Shown here one piece after another: positions 47,360 through 56,784 of a stretch of DNA of 64,000 bases. Position numbers and translations under genes: made by a program. Origin of the DNA: Desulfobacula sp. GTDB taxonomy: Bacteria; Desulfobacterota; Desulfobacteria; Desulfobacterales; Desulfobacteraceae. Under the pieces are notes generated by a model. The model did not search any database, was not told where the DNA came from, and saw only the letters and a list, made by a program, of their open reading frames with translations. The stretch is from assembly GCA_018645325.1 (NCBI GenBank), contig JABGOU010000018.1:1-64000 (forward strand), in the 5' to 3' direction. Numbering within the stretch: position 1 is the stretch's first letter; each line of letters starts with the position of its first letter.

Positions 47360-48292
47360 ATGAAAAAAAACTTATATATCGGCACCAGAGGAAGCCAACT
47401 GGCCTTGTGGCAGGCTAACTTTATCAAATCGGAAATCAAGTGCCTCTTCCCAGAAATTAATGTCGAATTAAAAATTATCAAAACAACAGGAGACAGGATC
47501 ACAGACAGACCCCTTGCCATGGTGGGGGGAAAAGGGCTGTTTGTAAAAGAAATAGAGAATGCACTTTTAAGCAATGATATTGATCTTGCCGTCCACAGCA
47601 TGAAAGACATGCCAGGGCATTTGCCTGAAGGCCTTATCATTGGTGCAATACCAAAAAGAGAAAACCCCTTTGACGTTCTTATATCAAAAGACAATAGCCA
47701 GTTAATTGATTATAAAAATGGGGCTAAAATAGGTACTTCAAGTCTAAGACGCGCCTCACAGATAAAGTATATCAGACCTGATCTCATTATTGAATCCATA
47801 CGGGGCAACCTGGATACCAGGATTAAAAAACTTAAAGCCGGGGATTATGATGCAATTGTACTTGCTGCAGCAGGTCTCAGACGTCTGGGGCAGGACAGTG
47901 AAATCACAGAATACCTTGATGAAACTATCATGCTTCCAGCTGTAGGACAGGGCGCCCTCTGCATTGAGACAAGAGAAAATGATGGCGATATTGCAGAAAT
48001 CATGAAAAAGCTAGATCATCATGACACAAGGGTCTGTGTAACAGGCGAGCGGGCATTCTTAAAGCAGATAGAAGGCTCTTGTCATATTCCAGTGGCCTGT
48101 TTTGGAAAAATTGAAGACGGCAAAGTCATGCTTACAGCTGTTGTTGCCTCAGTGGACGGGAAAGAGTTAATAAAAGAGCACATTATTTCCCCGCTGAATA
48201 AGGTTAAACAATCTGGACAGGCCCTAGCCGACCAGGTCCTTGCAAAAGGCGGAAAAAAAATATTGGAGCAATTGAATTCAAATGACGGATAA
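47360..48292 (+). CDS. hemC: Hydroxymethylbilane synthase
   Basis: A 310-residue porphobilinogen deaminase that builds the linear tetrapyrrole. Motifs are YIGTRGSQLALWQ, IKTTGDRITD, GGKGLFVKEIE, LAVHSMKDMP, IGTSSLRRASQI, IRGNLDTRI and LPAVGQGAL. The cofactor Cys is in EGSCHIPVACF. It overlaps the cobA/hemD gene by 11 bases. It feeds siroheme, heme or cobamide synthesis, which are central in sulfate reducers. Confidence 0.96.
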   Translation: MKKNLYIGTRGSQLALWQANFIKSEIKCLFPEINVELKIIKTTGDRITDRPLAMVGGKGLFVKEIENALLSNDIDLAVHSMKDMPGHLPEGLIIGAIPKRENPFDVLISKDNSQLIDYKNGAKIGTSSLRRASQIKYIRPDLIIESIRGNLDTRIKKLKAGDYDAIVLAAAGLRRLGQDSEITEYLDETIMLPAVGQGALCIETRENDGDIAEIMKKLDHHDTRVCVTGERAFLKQIEGSCHIPVACFGKIEDGKVMLTAVVASVDGKELIKEHIISPLNKVKQSGQALADQVLAKGGKKILEQLNSNDG

Positions 48293-49811
48293 AACAGGTA
48301 TAGTATATCTAATTGGGGCAGGCCCTGGTGATCCCGGCCTTTTAACCATTAAGGCAAAAGAATGCATTGAAACAGCAGATGTTGTGGTTTATGATTATCT
48401 TGCATCGCCTTTTTTGCTGAATTATGCCAAACGCGATGCCCAGATTATCTATGTGGGTAAAAAAGGTGGAGACCATACACTTTCCCAGGAAAAAATCAAC
48501 CTTTTGCTGGTGGATAAGGCCAAGCAGGGTTTTGATGTAGCCAGGTTGAAAGGCGGTGACCCATTTGTATTTGGTCGGGGTGGTGAAGAAGCCCAGATGC
48601 TTTTGAGCCACAAAGTTCCCTATGAAGTTGTGCCCGGTGTTACCTCGGCAATTGCCGCACCTGCATATGCTGGAATTCCGGTAACCCACAGGGATCATAC
48701 GTCTTTTGTGTCATTTATTACCGGCCATGAAGATCCTACAAAAAAAGACACCTCCATGCAATGGGATGTATATGCAAAATCCAATGCAACCCTTGTATTT
48801 TTAATGGGGGTTAAAAATCTTGAAAATATTGTAAAAAATTTGATTAAGCACGGCAAAAAATCAGACACACCTGTTGCCCTGGTCAGATGGGGCACCACTG
48901 CAAGGCAGATGACCGTGACTGGAACCCTTGAAACAATTGCTGAGCGGGTTAAAAAAGTCAAGCTAAAATCCCCGGCTATTATTGTTATCGGTCATGTAGT
49001 ATCTTTAAGAGATGAGCTTTCCTGGTTTGATAAAAAACCATTGTTTGGAAAACGCATAGTGATTACCAGAGCCAGAGCCCAGGCAAGTGGACTTGTATCA
49101 AGACTCTCCAAACTTGGTGCCCAATGTATTGAAATTCCCACCATCCAGATCGTTCCGCCTGAAGAAACAGCCCCTTTAATAAATTCTATTGAAAATATAA
49201 AAGATTATGACTGGCTTATTTTTACAAGTGTCAACGGTGTGAAATTCTTTTTTGATGCATTATTTGATATGGGCCATGACGTGAGAATATTGGGACACCT
49301 TAAATTTGCATGTATCGGCCCTGTAACAAAGGAACGACTGAAAACTTACTGCATTATCAGTGATATCCTGCCGGCAAGCTATCGAGCTGAAAGTGTAATA
49401 GATGCATTTTCAACTGTTAAAATAAAGGGCAAAAAAATATTACTGCCAAGGGCAAAGCAGGCCAGAACAGTCCTTCCCAAAGAATTAACAAAAATGGGAG
49501 CCATAGTTGATGATATAGCTGCCTATGAAACCAGGCTTAATACTGATGGGAAAGAAGATCTGATGTCTTTACTGAAAAACAGTGAAATTGACGCCATAAC
49601 ATTTACCAGTTCTTCCACGGTGTCTAATTTTATGTCTCAAATTGAATCAAAAAGTGTTAAAAAATTATTAAAAAATGTAGTAATCGCCAGTATTGGACCG
49701 ATAACATCTGATACTGCAAGATCACTTGATATTTACCCCGACATTGAAGCAAAAGAGTTTACTATTAAAGGTCTTGTTAATTCACTGTTGGAATACTATG
49801 ATGGAAAATAA
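48282..49811 (+). CDS. cobA: Uroporphyrinogen-III methyltransferase / uroporphyrinogen-III synthase fusion
   Basis: A 509-residue fusion. Residues 1-245 are SUMT: VYLIGAGPGDPGLLTIKA, VVYDYLAS, RLKGGDPFVFGRGGEEA, VVPGVTSAIAAPAYAGIPVTHR, and VALVRWGTTARQ. Residues 250-509 are HemD: RIVITRARAQASGLVSRL, DWLIFTSVNGVKFFF and ITFTSSSTVSNF. The enzyme would close hydroxymethylbilane to uro'gen III and methylate it to precorrin-2. The fused form is common in Desulfobacterota and Firmicutes. moaA starts three bases downstream. Confidence 0.95.
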   Translation: MTDKTGIVYLIGAGPGDPGLLTIKAKECIETADVVVYDYLASPFLLNYAKRDAQIIYVGKKGGDHTLSQEKINLLLVDKAKQGFDVARLKGGDPFVFGRGGEEAQMLLSHKVPYEVVPGVTSAIAAPAYAGIPVTHRDHTSFVSFITGHEDPTKKDTSMQWDVYAKSNATLVFLMGVKNLENIVKNLIKHGKKSDTPVALVRWGTTARQMTVTGTLETIAERVKKVKLKSPAIIVIGHVVSLRDELSWFDKKPLFGKRIVITRARAQASGLVSRLSKLGAQCIEIPTIQIVPPEETAPLINSIENIKDYDWLIFTSVNGVKFFFDALFDMGHDVRILGHLKFACIGPVTKERLKTYCIISDILPASYRAESVIDAFSTVKIKGKKILLPRAKQARTVLPKELTKMGAIVDDIAAYETRLNTDGKEDLMSLLKNSEIDAITFTSSSTVSNFMSQIESKSVKKLLKNVVIASIGPITSDTARSLDIYPDIEAKEFTIKGLVNSLLEYYDGK

Positions 49812-49814
49812 AAA

Positions 49815-50798
49815 ATGATTGCCGGCAACCGCCCCATTAATTATCTTCGCATCTCCGTAACTGACCGGTGTAATTTCAGATGTATGTATTGTGTTCCATC
49901 CTCACCATTTGCTGTGATTCCCCATAACAAGATTGCCAGTTATGAAGAAATCCTTAAGATTACCAGGATAGCATGCGAGCTTGGCATAACAAAAGTCAGG
50001 ATTACCGGGGGAGAACCTTTTGTTAGAAAGGGTATCTTTTCATTCCTGGAACGTTTGTGCAACATTGAAAGCCTTAAAGATATTTCCATTACCACAAATG
50101 GGGCATTGCTGAACCGGAAAAAAATAAAAAAACTCACCGCCCTTGGAATAAGGCGGCTGAATTTCAGTCTCGATACTCTGGACCCGGTTAAATTTGCCAG
50201 GATAACTGGTCGGAATAGATTCCAGCATGTTGAGAACGCAATTTTTGCAGCCCATGAATTAGGGATATCACCTATAAAAATCAATACTGTTATTTTACGG
50301 GGAATTAATGACGATGAAATTGAAGATATAACAGCCTTAACATTAAGCTATCCGTTCCAGGTCCGGTTCATTGAATACATGCCAATGGGAGATTCAGCCG
50401 TTGAAAAACAGCAACAGATATTAACCGGGGAGATAAAGGAAAGAATAGAATCCAGATTTGGAAAGCTTGTGTCAATCAAACGAACTACCAATGATGGCCC
50501 TGCAAAAAAATTTCAAATTGAAAACGCCATGGGAATTGTTGGGTTTATCACCCCGATCAGTTCTCATTTCTGCAGTGAGTGCAATCGCTTGAGACTGACA
50601 TCAAGAGGGACATTAAGGCCCTGTCTGTTAAATAACTATGAAAAAAATATTTTAAATCCACTTCGAAATGATGCCTCTGATGACGAATTAAAACAAATCA
50701 TAACTAACACATTATCAAAAAAACCCTCGTTTCACGGTTTAATGGATCAAGTCGGCAAAGGAGTACCGATAAGCCATATGACATCCATTGGTGGATAA
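49815..50798 (+). CDS. moaA: GTP 3',8-cyclase (molybdenum cofactor biosynthesis MoaA)
   Basis: A 327-residue radical SAM enzyme starting molybdopterin synthesis from GTP. The N-terminal cluster motif is DRCNFRCMYCVPS, followed by RITGGEPFVRKG and TTNGALL. The C-terminal cluster motif is CSECNRLRLTSRGTLRPCL. The usual C-terminal double Gly is kept (the chain ends IGG). It lies three bases after cobA/hemD, linking two cofactor pathways in one transcript. Confidence 0.96.
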   Translation: MIAGNRPINYLRISVTDRCNFRCMYCVPSSPFAVIPHNKIASYEEILKITRIACELGITKVRITGGEPFVRKGIFSFLERLCNIESLKDISITTNGALLNRKKIKKLTALGIRRLNFSLDTLDPVKFARITGRNRFQHVENAIFAAHELGISPIKINTVILRGINDDEIEDITALTLSYPFQVRFIEYMPMGDSAVEKQQQILTGEIKERIESRFGKLVSIKRTTNDGPAKKFQIENAMGIVGFITPISSHFCSECNRLRLTSRGTLRPCLLNNYEKNILNPLRNDASDDELKQIITNTLSKKPSFHGLMDQVGKGVPISHMTSIGG

Positions 50799-50849
50799 TT
50801 TACCGACCCCCTATCTTTTTAGATTCTTTTTAGAAAATTAATATTATTT

Positions 50850-50878
50850 TGAACATTTTTATTTTTCCGGTGTCAATA
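50850..50878 (+). promoter_or_regulatory. Candidate ECF (RpoE-type) promoter
   Basis: TGAACAT (50850-50856) and GTCAATA (50872-50878) are separated by 15 bases, close to the sigma-E pattern GGAACTT-N15/16-GTCTAA. It lies about 60 bases before the ATG at 50941, ahead of the ECF sigma operon, so autoregulation is plausible. This is a pattern match only. Confidence 0.35.
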
Positions 50879-50940
50879 GCTAATAGAGGAGCAAATATCT
50901 TGTAATCGCCCTTTTTTTAATACTAAGATGGAGGAAAAAA

Positions 50941-51369
50941 ATGAAAAAAATAATCGCTACAACTACATCAGTACTGGTATTGACTTTTTTTTCAACGGTA
51001 TCTGCCCATGCGGACAAAAAGACCGTGGAAGGATTCATGCTGGGCACGGGCATCGCAATATTAAGTGCTGCTATTTATAATGGAATCCAGAAAGATTCCG
51101 CCCCCCAATACAAACAAAAACATAGTCGTCATGATAAATACAGTCATAGCGGGAGATATGAACAAAGGAATAATAATCAAAAGAAATACTATCATAAAAA
51201 ACCCAGAGGATCTTGGACAATTGAAAAAATATGGGTAGACCCTATTTATGAAAAAAAATGGAACCCTGCCCATTATAACCACAGGGGAAAGTGGGTAAGT
51301 GGCAGGCATGAAAAATTTCTGGTGCAAAATGGTTTCTGGCAGGAAAAAAAAATATGGGTGTGGAATTAA
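50941..51369 (+). CDS. Small secreted basic protein ahead of the ECF sigma gene
   Basis: A 142-residue protein with a Sec signal peptide (KKIIATTTSVLVLTFFSTVSAHA) and a short glycine-containing hydrophobic stretch (GFMLGTGIAILSAAIYNG). A His/Lys/Tyr-rich linker follows, then a Trp-rich C-terminus with the repeated idea IWVDPIYEKKW ... GKWVSGRHEKFLV ... GFWQEKKIWVW. GATGGAGG precedes the ATG. It may be a target or sensor of the ECF system. The family is not recognised. Confidence 0.65.
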   Translation: MKKIIATTTSVLVLTFFSTVSAHADKKTVEGFMLGTGIAILSAAIYNGIQKDSAPQYKQKHSRHDKYSHSGRYEQRNNNQKKYYHKKPRGSWTIEKIWVDPIYEKKWNPAHYNHRGKWVSGRHEKFLVQNGFWQEKKIWVWN

Positions 51370-51398
51370 CAAAATACAAATGCAAGATTTAATTTATT

Positions 51399-51998
51399 GT
51401 GAACAAAATAAAAGCCAACGCAGACGATATTAATGAACTGGATCTGGTTGAAAGACTGAAAAAAGGACAGCAATGGGCTTTCGATGTTCTTGTCAAGCAA
51501 TACCAGAACCGCTTGTTAAAAATTGCCTATGGGATCACCCTTGATCGTGAGGACAGCCTTGAAGTTGTACAGGATGTGTTTATCAGTGTATTTAAAAATA
51601 TCCATACCTTCAGGCAGGATGCCAGCCTTTCCACCTGGTTGAGGAAAATCACAATAAATCAATGCCTGAACTGGAAAAGAAAATGGAAGAGAAAGTTTAA
51701 ATGGAACCATGAGTCTATAGAATCAGAAAATGATCAAAATCTATTTGAGGCAAATATAAAAAGTAATGACCCGGAAATACTGTATAGGAAAAAACAGTTT
51801 GAAAAAAATCTTATGAAACTAATAAAAAAACTCCCGGAAAAAACAAGAATGGTTCTTGTTTTGAATGCCTTTGAAGGGCTCTCTTATGAAGAAATTGCAA
51901 AGACTCTCAATATCAAAAAGGGAACGGTCAGTTCAAGACTTTATTCTGCAAGAAAAAAACTTGTTAATTCATTGGGAATGAGTAATGAAAGGAGGTAA
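51399..51998 (+). CDS. ECF-type RNA polymerase sigma factor
   Basis: A 199-residue sigma-70 family factor. Region 2 is WAFDVLVKQYQNRLLKIAYGI, DSLEVVQDVFISVFKNI and LSTWLRKITINQCLNW. Region 4 is LPEKTRMVLVLNAFEGLSYEEIA and KKGTVSSRLYSARKKL. It starts with GTG at 51399; no better start is evident. Six bases separate it from the anti-sigma gene, whose ribosome-binding site (AGGAGG) lies in its last codons. It is probably released from its anti-sigma by an envelope signal. Confidence 0.9.
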   Translation: MNKIKANADDINELDLVERLKKGQQWAFDVLVKQYQNRLLKIAYGITLDREDSLEVVQDVFISVFKNIHTFRQDASLSTWLRKITINQCLNWKRKWKRKFKWNHESIESENDQNLFEANIKSNDPEILYRKKQFEKNLMKLIKKLPEKTRMVLVLNAFEGLSYEEIAKTLNIKKGTVSSRLYSARKKLVNSLGMSNERR

Positions 51999-52003
51999 TT
52001 AAT

Positions 52004-52468
52004 ATGGGGAAAAAGTGCAACGTCTATACTTCTGAAGATATCAGCAGGTTTGTTGACAAAGAACTTCCCAAAAATACTTATCATGAAGTGAAACAACATC
52101 TGAATATTTGCCTGAAATGTAACCAGAAAGCTGAAGAGTACAGAACCCTTTCTTCTGTTTTTACAGATCATGCACACCAAGAAATATTAAAAATTGATCC
52201 TGCCGAACTAAGACATAAATTAGCCCAAACTCAAGAAAATTTAGAAAAAAAATCTTTGAGAAATGTTTTTGGAATCTTTGGCAAAAATATATACTTGAAA
52301 CTTGCATCCATAGCTGCAATATTAATAATCAGCCTGTACACGTTTCAAGGGGATCATCCTGCAGGACCGAGTGCGATTGTAAAATCTATTGATACAGATT
52401 TTGCCTCTGTTGTGATTATTGAGACTCAAAAGGAAAACCATACCATCATCTGGTTTTCTGAAACCTGA
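52004..52468 (+). CDS. Zinc-finger anti-sigma factor
   Basis: A 154-residue membrane protein. Its cytoplasmic N-terminus carries the HxxxCxxC motif (QHLNICLKC, about residues 31-38) of the zinc-associated anti-sigma domain (zf-HC2). One transmembrane helix follows (IYLKLASIAAILIISLYTF, about 101-119), then a periplasmic tail of about 35 residues. Position and domain order identify it as the regulator of the ECF factor encoded just upstream. Confidence 0.85.
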   Translation: MGKKCNVYTSEDISRFVDKELPKNTYHEVKQHLNICLKCNQKAEEYRTLSSVFTDHAHQEILKIDPAELRHKLAQTQENLEKKSLRNVFGIFGKNIYLKLASIAAILIISLYTFQGDHPAGPSAIVKSIDTDFASVVIIETQKENHTIIWFSET

Positions 52469-52484
52469 TAAAAAAAGGGATGCC

Positions 52485-52940
52485 ATGATCAAATTTATAA
52501 AAATAATATTACTATTTACAGGAATATCCTACCTTTGTTTTTTCCCACAACATGCTTTTGCAAAAAATAGAATTTTAACAAATGTAAAAGTGATTCATGC
52601 ATCAACAGGGCCCCAGCATGTTGACCCAAGTCTGAATAAAATTATATCAGGGCTCCAATCTGTATTTAAATATACATCGTATCGGCTTATAAAGGATCAG
52701 CAGCTAAATCTTGGCTTTAAGGAGAGTGGCCAGGTGTCTCTGCCCGGAAAAAGGACTCTGGTTGTCATCCCGGCTAATATGGAGGGTAAAAGAATCCGGT
52801 ATCAAATCAGTATCCAAAAAAATAGACAATCCATTTTTCAAACCCAGGTATTGTTAAAAAATAACAGCAGCATCACCATTGGAGGCCCTCAGTTCAATAA
52901 TGGAGTTCTTTTGTTAAATATTTCCGGATCAGTGCATTAA
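52485..52940 (+). CDS. Secreted protein of unknown function in the ECF operon
   Basis: A 151-residue protein with a signal peptide (IKFIKIILLFTGISYLCFF, cut after HAFA). The mature part begins KNRILTNVKVIHASTGPQHVD and is beta-rich, containing SGLQSVFKYTSYRLIKDQQLNL and GGPQFNNGVLLLNISGSV. The ATG at 52485 has AAAGGGA ahead; an in-frame ATG at 52419 would overlap the anti-sigma gene. It is probably periplasmic and co-expressed with the sigma/anti-sigma pair. Confidence 0.65.
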   Translation: MIKFIKIILLFTGISYLCFFPQHAFAKNRILTNVKVIHASTGPQHVDPSLNKIISGLQSVFKYTSYRLIKDQQLNLGFKESGQVSLPGKRTLVVIPANMEGKRIRYQISIQKNRQSIFQTQVLLKNNSSITIGGPQFNNGVLLLNISGSVH

Positions 52941-52943
52941 GCA

Positions 52944-53993
52944 TTATTTTTTTATTTGTAGAAGCTTGAAAGCTTCTTTATTTGATCCTAATAAAATCGA
53001 CAGCCACTTTGTTGATTCCCTGCCACTTAAAGCGATTTTTACCCCCATTGTCAAGGGAACAGAGAGTAGCATTCCCACCGGCCCCAGTACCCATCCCCAG
53101 AAAGCCAGAGATAAAAATACCACAAGGGCTGAAAGTCCTATTCCCTGACCCATCGCCTTGGGTTCAATAACACTTCCCACCAGTACATTTACAATTAGAA
53201 AGCCCATAGTAGCAAAACCTGCAGCCAATGGCCCTAACTGAATGAGAGCAAGAAGAACAGCAGGGACAGCTGCAATGATGGAACCGATATTGGGAATATA
53301 ATTTAATAAAAAGGCAAACACACCCCACATGACAGGAAAATCCACTCCCTGGACTGCAAGCCATATGGAAATTGTAATTCCCGTCCCAAGGCTGGTCAAT
53401 GTCTTTATGCCCAGATATCTGTTCACTCCACTTGTGATTTCAGCATATTGCTCTAGATCTGTATTTTTATCATTTACAATAGCGCGTAATTTATTGGGAA
53501 ACCCGGCAGCTTCTGAAAGAATAAAAATAAGGGTTAAAAAAATAAAAAAGGTATTTGTCAAAACACCTCCCACCCCATTCAAGGTGTTTGCCACAAGTTT
53601 AAGGATTCGGCTTGGGTTAAATATTTCCGTAAGCTTGTCTGTTTCGAGTTCAACACCATATTGAGAAAGAAATTGTAAACTTTCAAAGGTTAACATTTTT
53701 AACCGGTCCTGGTAAAAAGGAATATTGCCTGAAAAATCTACTATTGAAGAAGAGACAAGGGTGACTAAAAGCATTTGGCTGGCAATTACACCAAACATCA
53801 GGATAAGGATTCCCAGTATGCTGGGAATACCATTTTTCTGCATCCAAAATAGTGGCGGCACACAAATAATTGATAAAAATACAGCTAGTAAAAAAGGGAC
53901 CACTAAAACTGCAGCGGCTTTCATTCCTGCAACAATAATGACAAATGCAGCAAATTTAATTAAAGAATTATTGTGACGAGATATAACTTCCAT
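52944..53993 (-). CDS. AI-2E family transporter (PerM/YdiK type)
   Basis: A 349-residue membrane protein with about seven to eight helices. Family features are the N-terminal VVPFLLAVFLSIICVPP, VLTNTFFIFLTLIFILSEA, FAFLLNYIPNIGSIIAAVPAVLLALIQLG, then GSVIEPKAMGQGIGLSALVVFLSLAFWGWVLGP and LSVPLTM. The NYIPNIG and P-K-GQ-LGLS motifs identify the family, whose members export AI-2 or act as sodium/proton exchangers. The substrate here is not known. It converges on the ECF operon with a three-base gap. Confidence 0.9.
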   Translation of the reverse strand: MEVISRHNNSLIKFAAFVIIVAGMKAAAVLVVPFLLAVFLSIICVPPLFWMQKNGIPSILGILILMFGVIASQMLLVTLVSSSIVDFSGNIPFYQDRLKMLTFESLQFLSQYGVELETDKLTEIFNPSRILKLVANTLNGVGGVLTNTFFIFLTLIFILSEAAGFPNKLRAIVNDKNTDLEQYAEITSGVNRYLGIKTLTSLGTGITISIWLAVQGVDFPVMWGVFAFLLNYIPNIGSIIAAVPAVLLALIQLGPLAAGFATMGFLIVNVLVGSVIEPKAMGQGIGLSALVVFLSLAFWGWVLGPVGMLLSVPLTMGVKIALSGRESTKWLSILLGSNKEAFKLLQIKK

Positions 53994-54167
53994 AGTGATT
54001 ATACCTTTTATTATCCTTGATTTTAATCATTTGTATGCAAAGTCAAAAGCAAAGTCAAGACAATGGAAAAGACTAATTGATAAATAATAGGTCATCAAAA
54101 TAATGATTCATATTGACTTTCTCGCCTCGGCAATTTAAAAAAGGCTCATTAAAATAATCAATATGCT

Positions 54168-55190
54168 ATGGAAACCATGACAATTCCAACATCAATTATT
54201 GAACGGTTAAAACAAAACGAAATCATTGCCAAAAAATTTCATGAAATTGAAATCAGTATTTTAAGTATTTTAAATTTCCATGATTTTATAGAAAAATTAT
54301 TATTTGAAATCGGTTCTAAATTTTCTGTCCCCTATACATGGCTATCTATCATTGAGGAAAGCAATATTACAGAACACATTCATAATATTAACAACTCAGA
54401 ACTCTTAAAACTATCCACTGCATTTGTCTCTAGAAAACAATTCTCAGATATCACCCAAAACCGTTTGAAACCGTTACTATCCAATCAAAATCTTAATAGA
54501 TTCGATACCTTAATTCCTGAAGCAGCAGAGTATGAAATCGGGTCAATTGCCATTGCACCTATTACAATGGATGGTACCATTGTGGGTAGTATTAACCAGG
54601 CAGACAAAAATATTAACCGGTTTGAGCCTGGCATTGATACATCCTTATTGGAACAACTGGCACTTAAGGCATCCTTGTGCCTTTCCAATGTGACAGCACA
54701 TGAGCAATTAAAATTTCTTGCCTTTCATGACCCATTGACCAAGCTTTTAAACCGGCGGGTAATGGAACGAATTCTTGAAAGAGAATTTCTTCGATCTAAA
54801 AGATATCACATAGACCTTGTCCTTCTTTTTATTGACCTGGATGATTTTAAATCCATCAATGACAATTTTGGTCATGACAATGGAGATAAGGCCTTATGCC
54901 ATACCGCTAACTGCCTGAACAGTCTGAAAAGAGATTCTGATATTGTAGCTAGATTTGCAGGTGATGAATTTGTAGTTATTCTGCCTTCCACAAACATAAA
55001 TCAAGCTGAAACCTATATTAGCAGGGTGAAGCAAACACTGGCACAAAACCCAATACCTGCAAACAATACAAAATTTTACATTAAACTTAGCCATGGTCTT
55101 TCTTCAGTATTTGAAAAAAGGATGGATTCGTCTGCAATGCTTTTAAGGGAAGCAGACAAACGACTTTATAAGGCAAAAAAAAATAAATGA
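54168..55190 (+). CDS. GAF-GGDEF diguanylate cyclase
   Basis: A 340-residue cytoplasmic protein. Residues about 10-175 resemble a DUF484/GAF-type sensor (FHEIEISILSILNFHDFIE; IAPITMDGTIVGSINQADK). Residues 180-340 are a GGDEF domain: FLAFHDPLTKLLNRRVMERIL, FIDLDDFKSINDNFGHDNGD and FAGDEFVVIL. The active-site loop is AGDEF, a variant found in active cyclases, and the metal Asp of DLDDFK is present. No clear RxxD inhibitory site was located. It is probably monocistronic. Confidence 0.9.
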   Translation: METMTIPTSIIERLKQNEIIAKKFHEIEISILSILNFHDFIEKLLFEIGSKFSVPYTWLSIIEESNITEHIHNINNSELLKLSTAFVSRKQFSDITQNRLKPLLSNQNLNRFDTLIPEAAEYEIGSIAIAPITMDGTIVGSINQADKNINRFEPGIDTSLLEQLALKASLCLSNVTAHEQLKFLAFHDPLTKLLNRRVMERILEREFLRSKRYHIDLVLLFIDLDDFKSINDNFGHDNGDKALCHTANCLNSLKRDSDIVARFAGDEFVVILPSTNINQAETYISRVKQTLAQNPIPANNTKFYIKLSHGLSSVFEKRMDSSAMLLREADKRLYKAKKNK

Positions 55191-55289
55191 TTTTTAAAAT
55201 TATAAACAAATCATATGAACCAATTTTATTTTATAACCACGCCTACAATCAATTTTAAGTTATTTTTGAAACCTTAAAAAATAAAACAA

Positions 55290-55322
55290 AAATCCCTGGC
55301 ACATTTTACCTGCCAGGGATTT
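55290..55322 (-). terminator. Terminator of the ribosomal/rpoA operon
   Basis: A perfect 12-bp stem AAATCCCTGGCA (55290-55301) / TGCCAGGGATTT (55311-55322) with a 9-nt loop. On the minus strand it ends in a T-rich run (TTTTTGTTTTATTTTTTAAG-like). It is placed 31 bases past the rplQ stop and can also stop the GGDEF transcript from the other side. Confidence 0.85.
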
Positions 55323-55353
55323 GATATTTTCCTATTTACTTAAGTTTAAAATA

Positions 55354-55710
55354 TCAATCGAAAATTAATTCGATCTGGACCATTGGAGCAACATCCCCTT
55401 TTCTTGGTCCAAGTTTTATAATTCTTGTATAACCACCCTGCCTAGAATTGAACTTCTCTGATACTTCATTAAATAATGTATGAGCAACATCTTTCTCCCG
55501 AATAAAAGCAAGAGCCTGTCTTCTGGCATGCAAGTCCCCTCTTTTTGCAAGGGTCACCATTTTATCAGCAATTTTTCTTAAGCCTTTTGCTTTTGCTTCG
55601 GTAGTTTTAATTTTGTCATGTTTGAACAGAGAAGTTACCATGTTTCTGAACATAGCCTTTCTATGGCTTGAGGTTCTGTTTAGTTTTAGTACGGATTTTC
55701 TATGTTTCAT
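55354..55710 (-). CDS. rplQ: 50S ribosomal protein L17
   Basis: A 118-residue large-subunit protein, beginning [21 protein letters not shown] with [23 protein letters not shown] in the middle. AAGGAG lies nine bases before the ATG at 55710. It overlaps the 3' end of rpoA by 11 bases, a normal alpha-operon arrangement. It is the last gene before the terminator. Confidence 0.97.
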   Translation of the reverse strand: MKHRKSVLKLNRTSSHRKAMFRNMVTSLFKHDKIKTTEAKAKGLRKIADKMVTLAKRGDLHARRQALAFIREKDVAHTLFNEVSEKFNSRQGGYTRIIKLGPRKGDVAPMVQIELIFD

Positions 55711-56737
55711 GGACGTATTCTCCTTCCTGATTGTCCTCGTCTTCTGGTGGCTCAAAACCCTCTAGATCCATGCCTAGTGTAAGATCCATGGAAGTAAGAA
55801 CTTCCTTTATCTCATTTAAGGATTTTCGACCGAAATTTTTCGTTTTTAGCATTTCACTGTCTGTTTTTTGAACCAATTGATAAATAGTGTGAATTCTGGC
55901 ATTTTTCAAACAATTAGAGCTTCTAACAGATAATTCCAACTCATCCACTGACCTGTAAATATTCTCGTTAACTCCTTTATCGGCTTCATTTGAATTTGGA
56001 TCAACATGATCAGGTTCCATATCTTCATCAAAATTAATAAACGGATTCATTTGTTCTTTGAGAATTTTTGCAGCATATGCAACCGAATTATCCGGAGTAA
56101 CTGAACCATCGGTCCATACTTCAAGGGTGAGCTTGTCATAATCAGTTTTATGTCCGATTCGCGATGTTCCTACAACATATTTCACGCGTTTAATTGGAGA
56201 AAACACACTATCAATAGGGATGGTTCCAATAGGGGAGTCCTTGTCTTTGTTAGCAGAAGCAAGAGCATAACCTTTTCCTGTTTTAACAACCATAGTCATG
56301 TTTAATACACCATTTTTGGAAAGTGTGGCAATATGCTGCTCAGGATTAAGGACTTCAACTCTGCCATCCGGGCTTACAACATCTGCTCCAGTGACTTCGC
56401 ATTCACCCTTGACACTCAATGTCAATACCTTGTCTTCAATGTCATCAACCCTAAGTTTCAATTCTTTCAGGTTTAAGATAATTTCGGAAACATCTTCTCT
56501 AATATCAGAAATAACACTATATTCATGAAGCGCGTCATCAAATTTAACGGATACAATAGCTGCGCCATAAATAGATGAAAGAATAATACGGCGCAAAGAG
56601 TTTCCTATAGTGATACCAAATCCCCGTCCAAGGGGTTCACATACAAATTTACCATATGTTGAAGTTGTTGTAACATCAAGCTTCTCCGGCTTGATCATCT
56701 CTCGCCAGTTCACATATGCAAGTTTTTCAGATGACAT
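55700..56737 (-). CDS. rpoA: RNA polymerase alpha subunit
   Basis: A 345-residue subunit. The N-terminal assembly domain has [20 protein letters not shown] and the C-terminal domain has [21 protein letters not shown] and [13 protein letters not shown], which binds UP elements and activators. It has an acidic tail (EDEDNQEGE). Length is slightly above the E. coli 329. It is flanked by rpsD upstream and rplQ downstream, as expected. Confidence 0.97.
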   Translation of the reverse strand: MSSEKLAYVNWREMIKPEKLDVTTTSTYGKFVCEPLGRGFGITIGNSLRRIILSSIYGAAIVSVKFDDALHEYSVISDIREDVSEIILNLKELKLRVDDIEDKVLTLSVKGECEVTGADVVSPDGRVEVLNPEQHIATLSKNGVLNMTMVVKTGKGYALASANKDKDSPIGTIPIDSVFSPIKRVKYVVGTSRIGHKTDYDKLTLEVWTDGSVTPDNSVAYAAKILKEQMNPFINFDEDMEPDHVDPNSNEADKGVNENIYRSVDELELSVRSSNCLKNARIHTIYQLVQKTDSEMLKTKNFGRKSLNEIKEVLTSMDLTLGMDLEGFEPPEDEDNQEGEYVHET

Positions 56738-56784
56738 TTATATCTCCTGAATAAATATTGGAGTAAACCATATCAATGGATTAC

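Noticed and set aside
54168..55190. AGDEF in place of GGDEF suggesting an inactive cyclase
   Set aside because: AGDEF is known in active enzymes, and the other catalytic residues are present.
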